A stretch of 64,000 nt of DNA from Motacilla alba alba (lineage: Eukaryota; Chordata; Aves; Passeriformes; Motacillidae): assembly GCF_015832195.1 (NCBI RefSeq), contig NC_052017.1, positions 52,271,652 through 52,335,651 on the forward strand. The letters are read 5' to 3'. Under the pieces are notes generated by a model. The model had not been told where the DNA came from, ran no database searches, and was given only the letters and a program-made list of their open reading frames with translations. The position numbers and the translations under genes are program-made. This document shows positions 52,621-64,000 of this stretch, one piece after another (the stretch's first letter is position 1; every line of letters starts with the position of its first letter).

Positions 52621-54188
52621 AGGGAAAGGTTTTACTTGTTTCTTTTTTATTTTTTTAATTCAACATGATAAAAGATACTCCTTAAAAAATTAAAATAAAG
52701 CAAAGAAAGGCAGAAGTTTTAAGTTCGCAAGAAACATGAACCAGTCTTAACATGCAAATTGAGAATTTTAAATGCTTGCACTTCAGCACTTTGACCAAAG
52801 CAAGCAATCTTGTTGAAGTCAGTGAGCCTATTCCTAGCAATAAATATCTGCATTTTCTGGTCTTTAAAATTAATGTATGCAGTATAAATAAAATGATTTG
52901 AAAAGCAGTTCAGAGAAGAGAAGTGATACAGAGTGAAGATTTCTTGGAAAATTGAAATGTGTGTTCAGAAAGGATCAAGTTTCTTGTTCTTCCAAGCACA
53001 GGGCTGCTCCACTGGTTCTGGTTAGTTTGGACTGTGAATAAGTGGACAAAGAGATGTGAGTTTTTTCTTCCTCAGTATATTAATATGATCATTTTTACTA
53101 CCATAAGGCACAATTTTATAACCAACATACATAAGGACCAGAAATTACATAATATTAAGTTACTTGAAAGAATTTTTTGGTTCGAAATGAATTTCCAACA
53201 TATTGTGATTTATTGACACTCCTTTTAAAAGAGACAGTTTTCCTTGTTTAACTAGTTCATTCCAGTAGTGTGTTCCTAAAATTCCTCCAATATAATATGC
53301 AACTGGGGAAGGTTTGCATTTATATTTTAAAAAGAGGAGACACACCTGCAGGCAGGTTACTGTTTTGAGAGGGATTAGGTTTAAAATGGGGATCTGGAAT
53401 TAATTGTGGAGTGGGTTCAGGCTTCAGGGAAATTACAAAAGGTTCAAGCATGGTTGAATGGGAAAAAGCCATGAATGTTTGCTTTCGGGAAGGAATGTTT
53501 ATCCCTCTATTTACCTATGGTTGTTCAGGCTTTTGCCCATATACTGTTATAACATTTTCTTGCCTTTCATATGCACATGGAAATGCTGGATAGCCAATGA
53601 AACTAGCTTTCAGGTTTTTTGAAACTGGGACTCCTTGCTGTGAATAGATACAGGCCTGGAGGCAGGAACAGGAAAGTCACTGACCCACACGCTGGAGAGA
53701 GAGACACATACACCCTAATATAAGCCACCTTGTATTTTAGTGTGGAGACATGTCAGGCTGTCTGATTTTTAGAATGCTTTTTGATAGGGGTTAACAACCA
53801 GTGGAAAGAAATCTTTACATAACCTTGGACTTTTTTTTTTTCTTTTTGGTGAACTTCAGCTCCCATATTTTGGTACAGTTCCTCAGAGAAAATAAAAATC
53901 AGCCAAATTTAAGGAGAATGATTCTAGAAGATGTGTGTCTGGCTTGTGTTTTCAACTTAGTCTTAAGGTAGTCTTCAGGAAAAAAAAAAGATTTTTGGGG
54001 GACCATATTGATCTCCTGATGTCTGCTTCCCTGAGGAGTATGCTTGGCGAAACATAGCAAACTACATCCCTCTAGTTATTCGTCCTGCCATCCCTTCTGG
54101 CCTTCCATGCCTTCCCAACCTTGCGTACCACCGTTGATGCACCACTTGGGGTTTGCTGGATCTGCAGGAATTCTTGCAGGTGTCCGTG

Positions 54189-54190
<2 letters not shown>
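52621..54190 (+). other. GLI3: Intron 1 interior, no feature called
   Basis: No exon or transposon is recognised. T-rich and A-rich runs occur near 53830 and 53980. Confidence 0.5.

Positions 54191-54254
<64 letters not shown>
54191..54254 (+). repeat. Perfect GT microsatellite, 32 units
   Basis: Sixty-four bases of uninterrupted GT. It is expected to be polymorphic and, as alternating purine-pyrimidine DNA, able to adopt the Z form. The Val/Cys frames through it are artefacts. Confidence 0.98.
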
Positions 54255-54255
<1 letters not shown>

Positions 54256-57200
54256 AGGAGCAGAGGAAGGAAAGCACAGGAGGAAAGGCCTGCAGCACCA
54301 GGGCCATTGGCTCGTGGTGCAGGGTGCAGAGCTGAGTAAGAAAGTTTACTCTGGTGGTGTTCCCTCTTTCATTCTGACATGAATAAAAGCAGCCTTCTAA
54401 ATGTAAACTGAGTAGACATGAACCAGAACAGATGAACCAAGAGCAGATGTTTATATTAGTTCTTGGCCAGTTCTGCAGTTTTCTGTCCAAAAATGTAAGT
54501 GCTGCTTTAGGCCTCTGTTCTATACTGTGGTCCACACCAGGTAGCATAAAACTGAGAAATGATAGAGACGGATGAAGAATATGGAATTCTGTCTGCTATT
54601 CTTTCCTCCAGTAAAGAAGATGACCCCAAAGCACCAGAAAAATCTCATTGGCAGGCTGTTGGGAAAAGAAATAAAGTAGCCAGGAGATTGGATGATGTCA
54701 GTCTGACCAGCCACATGAATTGCAGATGACCCAAAGATGCTTTCTGTGAGATTAAGGCCATTGTAATTCCTTAAAGTATCTGCATTACCTTCCTTTTCTA
54801 AGAAGTGGTAGGATTATTTTGTAATGGAGATCCTGTCATGATGGAGAGGGGAAGGAGGTGGAGATAAATGAGAGGTGGGGATAAGTGAGGGCTCCTTGCA
54901 CATACCTGCATAGACATCTGTGTGGCAGGGGGCAGTGGAACCATTTTAGATACCTGTCATTATTTTTGTGATCTCTTCCCAAATGGTTCATGCCACTCTC
55001 CTGGCCTAGTGGAGGCAGAGTATGTGGCTTCTTCCTTTCTAGTTGAATAGGGAGTATAATTGCTTCCTTTTCTGATTTTACATTAAAATCAACCTGCTTG
55101 TGAACCAAGGACCAAACACAAAGGGGGATGAGTTCTGCAGCTTTATCTTGCAAGTTTTCAAAGTCATATTCTTTGATGTAAATGAAGATGCTGTCTCAAT
55201 AGCAGTCTTGGCCCTTAGAAGGCAATGGAAGAAAAAAAAAAAACACAGCTGAAGATGTATAACATTTCAGTTCCTTCAGAGATGCATAGAAAATAATTAA
55301 TTTGAAAGAATGTTAAATAACTCAAAGGTGGTTAGTCAGAGGATAGGAGGGTACATTGAGGGACTCACTCATGTGGAAACTGAGTAGAGGCAGGTTTTGG
55401 TGTTTATGTGGCCAGGGATGCATAGAGAAAACAAACATCTTTCTCTCAGTGTGGGGTGAACAGCTTGGCAGCAGTGTCAGCCTTCCCCCTTTCTACTAAT
55501 GCAAGAGACTGAAAAGCTAGATATTGGAGCTAAATGACTAAACTGGAGATGCATTTGAATGAGGTGTGCAAAGGGAAAGAGGGAGAAGTCATATGAGAAA
55601 TTTGGAAAGGTGCTGTTTACAAAGCTCATGTGAGATCTCTCTTCAAGGAGACTTGTGCATTGCTGGGTAGAAGTCAGGGCTGTTGCAAGTTGAATATTGT
55701 TAGATCTCTCCTACTCTCTGTTTGAAGACACCTGACATTCCCCTTAGTGTTCTGGTAGGAAGTTGTTTCACAGATCACAATAATATTTATAGCACTTTCA
55801 CAGATAGAACTTGAGAGTAGCCTTACAAGTCCTCTTCTGTGGCAGGCAGAGCTTTGTTATTCCTGGTTTTAGCAAGCGAGAAATTGAAGGGAACAAAAAT
55901 GACTTGCGAAAGCTTAGACAGTAGGTCAGTGGCAGAGAGTCTCTGAAATCTAGCACAGTTCCTTGGCTGTGCTGCCTAGCTAAATAATGATTCATTTAGT
56001 GATTGGGCTCTACTTTGATCCCTACTGTATAACAATGAGGCTTTGGAGTGTTTTATTGTACTATTAAAAAGAACTCCTACTAGGAAGGTGGGAAGGGGAA
56101 GGTTTATTAGACAGCTGTGTTTGTGATGAATTGGCTTTGTAGCCTTTTTTTTTTTGTTTGGTGTAGTTTCTTCTTTTTTTTTTTTGACAGAATTTGGGAA
56201 ATAGGTTGCTAATATAATTACACTTCATTATACTTTGTGGCTTTTTGAAACCTTTTGAAAATTTTGTTTAAATGGTGTCCTAGAAGAGTGTGACTTCCTT
56301 CCATTTTAGACCCATTTGACTACCAAGCAGCGTTGCCCAGAGCAGAAAACTAATTATTTTTTGTTGTTGTTGCTGCATAGATTCATATTCAAATTACAAA
56401 AGTACCAAGTTACTTGGTTCTAAGCATGATGTGTGCTGAATATTGATGATTTGCATAAAGCTTACTTGGACAGACAGGTGTGCATCAAGTTAAGCTGCAG
56501 ACTGGTTCTTAATGTTTGTGTCCTTCACAGCCTAAGATCCCTGCAGTCTTGGGGCCTGGTGTGCCTGCACTGCTGCACAAGCAGAGATACCCTTTTGCAA
56601 GTTTTTGGGCTTCTCATATTTCCATCAGGAATGTAAAATATCTGAGAAGAGGGAGAAATTGTTTGTGGGGTATTAAATGAATGTATCACTGGAGATGACA
56701 CTGAGAACATCCAGGAAAGGCAAAATAACCAGATACACACCTCTACAGAGCTTTTTATTTCCAGCGTTTTCATGCAAAAGAAAGTGATCTCATTATCTGC
56801 CACCAGCAATAATGTTTGTCTTTCCCTGTGGTTTTCGGGGTGTTTCGCCAATACAATTTTGTTTGAGTTAGATTTCTGAACAAACAAAGTGAGAGATGTT
56901 TACATGGGTAACAAGGTGTAGAGATAGACAGGATAATTCCTGCTGCAGTGTGTTCCAACACTGTGAATGTTGAAATTTAAATATTTGGCTTCTAGAGTCA
57001 ACATGAAGGTCTGTCTTGATTTTCTTGATCTTTTTTGTTTTCTTTTTTTGCCTTGTTCCAAAGTGCTCTGGGTAGAAGAGAAAAATACTGTCCTTTTTTC
57101 TTTTTGCATCCGTTAAAACCCCACAAAATTGAAAAAAATTGACCTACCTATCAAACAGCATAGTGGTTTGTGGTGTTGATTCTCTTTAAAGGCAAACATG

Positions 57201-57391
57201 CCTAGTTTTGGTGTTAGTATTTCTTTAAATTCCTCAGGAATTCATGCATGCAAACCTGATTTGATGAGCTTACAGAACTGTGAACTGCTAATTCAGTTGT
57301 GCTCCAGGCTCTTCTTCAGGTGAGAGGGGTGAGAAGACTTGGGCTAAGCTTTCAAACAGTCTTTAGAGTTCATGACTTTTGTTTCACTCAG
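54255..57391 (+). other. GLI3: Intron 1 end with 3' splice site
   Basis: Mostly featureless intron with T-runs near 56143 and 56173. The last bases form the acceptor of GLI3 exon 2: a T-rich tract, CTTTTGTTTCACTCAG, whose terminal AG is 57390-57391. A CATGAC at 57371-57376 is a plausible branch-point region about 16-20 bases upstream. Confidence 0.7.
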
Positions 57392-57559
<168 letters not shown>

Positions 57560-57958
57560 TAACAGCAGGGATTTACTAGCAGCCAAACTTACAGTAATTT
57601 TATGTTCTCTGCATTCCTTGTGAATTGAGCATTTGCACCTGGATCAGTGTTTGTTCTACATAAAGGCTAAAGAAAACGAACGGAGGAGGGGTGGTGGTGG
57701 TGGAAAGTGGTAGGATACAATAAGGCCTGTTTTGGCGTCAGGCGTAGTCTCTTTCTTCCAGATGTTCTAATTTGAGATGTAAACGTGCTAAGTTATTTAT
57801 TATAGGAAGTTCCTGGTTTTGGCGTTTTGGAAATTGTCTTGATTAGCCTGGCAGGTCCTACAAGTGCTTTGCATTTGGCCATTGAAATCTCTTACACTAG
57901 TTAGGTAATTAGTTATTACTATAGAGACAGAAGTAGGTCTGTCAAAATTAATGGCAAA

Positions 57959-57979
57959 GTTGTTGTTGTTGTTGTTGTT
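57959..57979 (+). repeat. GTT microsatellite, about 7 units
   Basis: A perfect GTT trinucleotide run followed by a T-rich tract to 57992. Confidence 0.9.
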
Positions 57980-58836
57980 TTTTGTTTTTTTTCCTTACAT
58001 TTACAAATAAACTTCCCTCTCGGAAAGGGCTGTCCCACCTCCCCTAAATTCCTAAATGCCCAGAACAAAACATCAAGCTAAGTGTGTAGTCTCTGGTGGA
58101 TTAATTTCAAAGTTGTGAATGTACAGCTTGTAGATTTGCAAAACTGGAGTAGTTTGCTTAATTCTCCCCAGAGAGTATATCTCAGTTGACAATTTTACAT
58201 ATTCCCTGCCTCTCAGCAGAGTGTGAGCTAATCCCAGCCCTAGACCTTTTCATTGTTTGGTGTAAGAGGGCTGAGCATATTAGTTCCTACTAATGCAAAA
58301 CTCCTGTTGCATTAGGAAAGAAAATTGCTTGAAATAGTGTGGGCAGACCTGTGGATTTTGGATAGTTGTGGAGTAACTGCTAAAACTGATGGTTTTTTAC
58401 AAATCAGTCTAGTTATGGTAAAAAGTAGAAAATGCCTTTCTGTATATTTTGTGGTCCTGGTGTATTTCTGGCAAAACATTTTCGGTTCAGACTTTCTGCT
58501 TCCATCATGCTCACTTATCTGGGCTTGTGGTCCAGGTCAAGTTCTCGCTTTGATCTCTTGAATAAAGGTTTCTGCTTTCTCAAGGAAACAGGTTATGTCC
58601 CACTAGACTACAGGAGAAATTACATGAATCCTACAGCCATACTAGAGGGGAATGTCCATGGGTCAGTAAAAATTAGATGGCCCATGTCCCAGTATCCTCC
58701 TGTGTGACTAGACTTCACATTCAAAGCAGACTCAACACCTGCTGACCTACTAGATGGAGTTGATCCCCACGAGAGTATAAAAACTCTTGAGATGCAATGG
58801 GAAATGTTGCATCAGTTTTCTAAGGCATATGAAATT

Positions 58837-58917
58837 AGATCCTCAGCTGGTGTAAATCAGCACAGATCCATTGCTGTCAATAGAATTACAGTGGTTCACA
58901 TTAGCTGAAGAGGTCCC
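58837..58917. repeat. Old palindromic interspersed repeat
   Basis: The left arm, CCTCAGCTGGTGTAAATCAG (from 58841), is an imperfect inverted copy of the right arm, GTGGTTCACATTAGCTGAAG (58891-58910). A CCATTGCTGTCAATAG centre joins them. I recognise this palindrome as a decayed member of an ancient repeat frequent in turtle and crocodilian genomes and present at low copy in birds. The family name is uncertain. Confidence 0.5.
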
Positions 58918-59639
58918 CATTGTATTTTTTTTTAATCGATAATAGGATTTTCCACATTTTCCCAACTTTTCAAGCAGATGCACAGTTAAACACATATGCA
59001 TATTCTTTGATGTGTCAGAGGTTTGTACTCAAACATTCATCTCTGACTGTTTGGGCTAGCCTGAATGTTATTGGTAAACATTTAGATTTAGAGGCTAAAA
59101 TGAAAGCCTTCAAGATATTTCTGCCTAAATCTGACACTGATGTACCGTGTTGTCAAGTAATTTTCTTTATTTAATGGTAGTTTTAATTCGTCATCTATGG
59201 GGAGTGTTACTGCATAGCAGGGTCATCAAACTCCCAAGAGCTGGAAGGACTTCAAGTCTAATGACTGATTACAAAGTTGTGTGCTAGAGTTATCTCCTAC
59301 TAATGGAAGGAGATGCTAATGCAGTACACATCCTAGGGCCCAAGGCTTCCTTTTCTTAAGGACAGTTAACTTTGTTTTCGGTGGGTAAGTGTTGTAATTG
59401 TTAGTCTTTGTATTTGAGGAAGTCACCAGGATCTCCAAGGTTTGGGTTTCTAATCTACCTTCATGCATAACAGAGCCACAATGGCTTTCCGGAGATGCAG
59501 AGCTGGCCTTCAAAGGGATAAAAAATTCGATTCCTTCTTTGATATGAAAAATTTCCTCTTAGTCTAGAGATTTCGTGGAGCATGTACCAAAACAAATACT
59601 AGTACTAAAACTTTAGGAACTTAAATGTAAGTTTTACTC

Positions 59640-59905
59640 TTGCAGTGTTTTGAAAGTTCTGCTTCTTACAGATGTGATTGTCATGATAATGAATTTTGGT
59701 TACAGGGGCAATTTGCATGAAAGCTGGAGCTTGCATCGTATTTGCATCTTTTGTTCTTTAATGCTGGAATGAGTATTACTACAGGAACATCATCAATTGC
59801 TATAAGACACCACTCCTACAAAACATGCAGCTTTTATTGATTAAGTGCCTCTTTTTTTTTGTAAAGGGCTGTGGTAATGTTAAATGTTGTGATTTGCATT
59901 TGAAT
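59640..59905. promoter_or_regulatory. Candidate intronic enhancer with three octamers
   Basis: The POU-factor octamer ATTTGCAT occurs three times on the same strand, at 59711-59718, 59740-59747 and 59892-59899. Nearby are GTGATTGTCATGATAATG (from about 59671) and TTTTATTGATTAAGTG near 59833. By chance one would expect well under one octamer per strand in this length. Intron 2 of GLI3 is known in other vertebrates to hold conserved enhancers, but I cannot align this one to a named element. Confidence 0.4.
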
Positions 59906-62193
59906 GCTCTGTTAAACAAGGTAAGGTACCCTTAAAAATAACAAAAGGACAGAATGATCCCTGCCATTCTTCTCAGAAGACTGATTTCATTGCAAAGCAA
60001 CATCTGCCTATCATACCAATATCATCTCATAATCATGTCTAATATCAATGCTTCTATCCTTCTGGACAACTCATGAATTAACAAAGTTTGTAGGGTAAAG
60101 TTTTATTGAACTTGTCTCAGGTGTGATGTACAGACAAGTATTTTCTCAGTATCTTTGCTGTCTTCTGAAGGACTCAGACTTGGATCATAACCAGATGGAA
60201 AGCTGCTAGTTATAGCTTTTATGCAAGGTATACAGTCGTGAAGAAACTAAGAAAATGCATTATTTCAGCAGCTCCCCGAAATAAGTGACACACCCAGGAG
60301 CAGGATCTATGTTAATATGGCTGTTGAGTGTGGAAAACTTTCAAATCATGTCATGTAGACTGTGTGTTGAAGAGTCTGGTGTAAATCTAGGTGCAAGGGA
60401 AAGAAAGTGGGAAAGGTGATCTGGAAGGGGAGCTCCTTGTTCAGTGTTAACCTGAACAATGCAGTAGGAGTTCTGAGGCTCAGACTAAGGGTGCCCTTTG
60501 GAAGGTACCAGCTGCTCTGCAGTCTCAAGCACTGAGCAGACATGGGCCACAGTTTACTTGTTAATCATTTCTGCTGAGTTCCTGTCATTACTTAATGCCA
60601 TAAAGATTTCTGCTGCACTCACCTGACTACAAGCTCTGTATTGCCAAAATGCTTGCAATATATTAGATATGGACCTGCCAGCATTTCCATTATAAACACC
60701 TAAATTTCAGGATTTATAACAAAGCCATTAAAATTTGCTCCAGGACAATACATGTACTGGAGCAAATTAAAACTTCTTTTAAAATACATGTGATCAAAAA
60801 TGAAAAAAAAAATCATAATTTGTAATGACTACAATGTAAAAAGAAATGTAATAAGAAAAATCTTTGGTGCACAATAATTCCCAGTGGAACCACTCTTGCT
60901 TTGTTTTAAATTCATTTTTGCAAGCTTTTGGGTTTTTTCTTCTTTGTGTTTCATTTTGTGTGTCTCAAACAAACTGCATGCAGTTTACTAGGATTGTTCT
61001 TTTTCATCCTTTGTTTTGACTGCTATATTTACTGCTAGACTAATATCCAGAGGGGCAAACACTGCTAAAAAAGTCTGCTAATGGAGATGTTAATTCACAA
61101 AAGGGTGTATGAATAAAAAAGTTGCTGCTAGTGCATAAAGTAAGGTTAGTTTTGTGTTTGGTGGGATTTTATAACCTCAGGCTGATCTGCTTTGGCAAAG
61201 TAATAACAACAACAAATAAATCATGCTTATGTCATGGCTGTGCCACTCATATTACACTGCAGTAGAAGCCAGTGCCCTGGACCACCTGGCTAATGCACTT
61301 TTGTTGTTGGGTCTTGTCTTCTCATATGCACATTTGTGCCACTTCTCTGGAAACAAAGCACTCCGTTCCTTACCATGTCAGAGCGTGAATTTAGGTTGTT
61401 CTGAAGGTTGCTGCATGCACACTCAGGTTTCTATCAAGTTGTGCAAACAATGGCTTTCTTAAAGGTGGTATATATTGATAAACTCATTGCCATTAGTTCT
61501 GTGCTCCCATCAGAGAGCCTTTGTCCGGTGTTGCAGTTCACAAAACCTGCCTTGCTAGACCTCTGGTGGATCATACAGTACCTCCTGTAGTTTCAAGTAA
61601 TTCCAGGGTTAGAAAGAATTCATCAGGTGAATGCTGGAAATGTTGCAGGAGTCTGCCCAGTGCTTTGTCTTGCTGCATTGTGATGAATGCCTGTGTGCAG
61701 GCTTGTTCTTGACTGCTTCTCCGTGCTGCTTCTCGGCCCCTGTGCCTCGCAGCCTGACGGACGAGCTGTCTGAGACCATGGCACGCCAAGTACATATGTC
61801 AGGCTGAGTGCTGCAGTGCTGGAGCAGAAAACTGCTTGCTGCCATGCCCTGCCTGTGCAGCTGTGCTGCTTGCACTGGTGCAGCACCCTCCTGATGCTCC
61901 ATCACCAGGAGTTGCCAGCCTTCTTCTGAGCATTGCAGTAAAGTCATGAACTCCAGTCTCGTGAACTTAAGCAAATGACTTGCTTTAGCCACAGGACTAG
62001 TTCTGTTTGTCCTAATAATGTGGGTATTGGCATGCTTACAATTAGGCAGTGTCTTTAGTGCTTTCCCAGGCTGGCTGCTTTGACTCTGCTTTCTGTTTTG
62101 CAGGTGAATTGGATTTATTCTTAGGGTGCTTCCTTAAAGGCATTGTTTATAAAAACCCTTACTAACTTAACACAGCCCTCGGCTCAATGCCAC
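59906..62193 (+). other. GLI3: Intron 2 interior, no feature called
   Basis: AT-rich intron. A hairpin at 60732-60768 is listed separately. The interval 61540-61990 is richer in GC and has open frames on both strands without protein resemblance. Confidence 0.5.
60732..60768. repeat. Perfect inverted repeat, 12-bp arms
   Basis: AATTTGCTCCAG at 60732-60743 and its exact reverse complement at 60757-60768 are separated by 13 bases. The loop contains the self-complementary TACATGTA. It could form a hairpin or be a dyad binding site. Confidence 0.9.
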
Positions 62194-62299
62194 TTTTTTT
62201 TTTTTTTTCATTTAATCTGTACCATAGCTATATATATATATATATATATATATATCTATCTATCTATATCTATATATATATATTTATTTATTTATTTTT
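62194..62299. repeat. Poly-T plus TA/TATC/ATTT simple repeats
   Basis: A T15 run at 62194-62208 is followed by TA repeats from about 62228. These pass into CTAT units, more TA units and finally ATTT units. It is a compound simple repeat with no coding role. Confidence 0.95.
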
Positions 62300-64000
62300 G
62301 GCCTTAATTTCAGAAAAGTAGGGGGAATTTCTGTAAGGGCTGAACTGATACTTGTACGAGGCAAGACTGCCCTTCACAGCATTGCTTGGAGAACATTAGG
62401 GAATTGTGATGCTGTATTCAAACCTGATTTATTTACTGTTTGGCTTGTGAATTTTGTTGGTGACTTGAATGCTTTCCTTTTTTGGACATTTTGACTCAAA
62501 ACTGATGTTTTTAATGTTCATTAAAACAATGCAGTTATTGTATAGGAGCTCTTTCAGTGTCTGACAACCAAGCACTTATTTTCAGTTTGATATGTTTTGT
62601 CTAGTTTTTGACCCATGAGCTTGTTCCAGTGTAATCTGATATTTCTTATTAACCTATTACTCTGCCTTAAAAAAAAAAAGCTAATTATAAACATATGTAG
62701 GTTGTGGACTTGACTACCTTTATCAGAATCAGATAGTTATTGAGAACATACTTTAAAGTGATAGAAAGCAGAAATTATTATCTTAATGATGATGTAACTT
62801 AAAACCAAGCTTGATAGATGAATAAATGAGAGGAAGTTCATGTGTCCACTTTGATTCTTTCAGAAGAAGAGCCAGCTTCATCTAGGTCTCTTTTTTTTTT
62901 TTGCCTTCTTCCTAGTACTTTCAGGGTTGATTGAAGGAAGTATTCAGCAGTCTGCAACCCCATAAGAATCACATTTCCTGTTTAAACTTTCAGTTGGGTG
63001 CTTGTCCTGCTTGCTTTCAAGCCTCACCATAAAATAGGTGTTAATCATAATACCCATTCTTGGCCCCCTTGTTGGACTCATGTGCTCAGGGTCCTGTTGA
63101 GAGGTCAGGGTTCAAAAGAGGTTGTTAGGTATCAAGAAACATTGCCTGTACTATTTTAATGACTTGTAAATTGAGCCCTGAATTGATTATATGAGACTTG
63201 ATTCTACAAAGTCATCAGGAGATGCCATCTTCTTCCCCTGAAATCAAAGGGGATGGAGGGGCCCTCTTCACTTTCATTTTCAGGTCAAGGAGGAAACAAC
63301 ATCCCGTAGTTTTAGAGGCTAGAAATGATAACTTCAGTGTACATGTTTTTCTGACAAATTTCTTTTTCAACAATACAAATACTGCAAGTAATCCTTATCT
63401 ACAAGTCGTGTAGAGCAGCGTGAAAGTTAAGGGTAGACTGGCCACATGTGGTAGCCCAGAAAAATAAGGTCAAAGACCTGAACTTGTAAGATTTTTTTGT
63501 ATTCTTCTGTTCTAATATTTGCGGCCAGGTTGTAAGAGGATAAACTTAAAAGAAAGTACTTTTCCTAGGGGAGAATAGGCTACCCTGATGCTTAGAAGTA
63601 TTGGAAATAAAAATATTAGAGGTTGTAATTAAACGGAGACTGCATGTCTTGGTGTATTGTAATCTGGTGTGAATGGCTGATTAAATACATGTTCTTTTGG
63701 AGTAATGCACCCACAGCCTTTATGCTTACTAATAAAATTTCAGTCATCAAGTTATGGTTTATTGTACACTGTAATAACTCATTCTGCCTGATACTATTTT
63801 CTAGTGTTGTTCCGCAGTGAGCCAGCTTTACACGTACCCCACTCTAAACCCAGTGATCTGCAAGTGCAGTACAGTATTGCTTCATTAATTCTGCTGAGAT
63901 TTCCCTCGTTTTTCCCCCGCTTCTCTCCCCTCCCTGCAGTGGTTAATAGCATAAGGGATATTAAATGTCAATCCTCCTGTATCCCTTTGCAAGTTCCAGA
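62300..64000 (+). other. GLI3: Intron 2 to the window edge
   Basis: No GLI3 exon is recognised. Near the edge a long pyrimidine tract (63902-63938) precedes a CTGCAG acceptor-like site at 63939, but the sequence after it is not GLI3 coding. A-runs and T-runs occur near 62668 and 62890. Confidence 0.5.

Noticed and set aside
54044..54382. Frames of repeated Val/Cys
   Set aside because: They are translations of the GT microsatellite.
61571..61992. Overlapping open frames on the - strand in a GC-richer patch of intron 2
   Set aside because: No protein resemblance, no consistent frame and no splice sites. Likely compositional.

Overview
The window is vertebrate nuclear DNA, most likely from a bird. 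It is AT-rich with few interspersed repeats, has one large CpG island, and carries what looks like the tail of an avian/reptilian CR1 element. Ordinary bacterial or viral gene organisation is absent. A crocodilian or turtle cannot be excluded from sequence alone, but the low repeat load favours a bird.

The only gene I can support is the 5' end of GLI3, the zinc-finger transcription factor of the Hedgehog pathway, on the + strand. Its first coding exon lies at 57392-57554. The start codon is at 57431, the peptide begins MEAQSHSS, and the exon ends in a GTGAGT donor. The promoter and non-coding first exon are placed in the CpG island at about 42220-44480, with a likely exon 1 donor at 43014. 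Intron 1 would then be about 14.4 kb, and intron 2 runs off the right edge.

Layout: 1-42.2 kb is 5' flanking desert with no convincing gene. It holds a decayed array of ~98-bp repeats (3.8-4.3 kb), a long ancient interspersed-repeat relic (16.4-17.6 kb), a G-rich polypurine tract (30.6 kb) and several stretches that look like conserved non-coding elements. 42.2-44.5 kb is the GLI3 promoter/CpG island. 43.0-57.4 kb is intron 1, with conserved-looking stretches, a 125-bp CTTT array and a 64-bp GT array. 57.4-57.55 kb is coding exon 2. 57.55-64 kb is the start of intron 2, with an octamer-motif cluster at 59.7-59.9 kb and an old palindromic repeat.

Most of the window is best read as the regulatory surroundings of one dosage-sensitive developmental gene. 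Candidate enhancers were chosen by eye, from homeodomain/POU/FOX-like words, lack of simple repeats and high-complexity sequence. No alignment could be run, so they are hypotheses. I saw no strong evidence of a wholly new biological system. The most notable local observations are an upstream reading frame that overlaps the GLI3 start codon, the unnamed 98-bp array, the octamer cluster, and possible alternative 5' exons.
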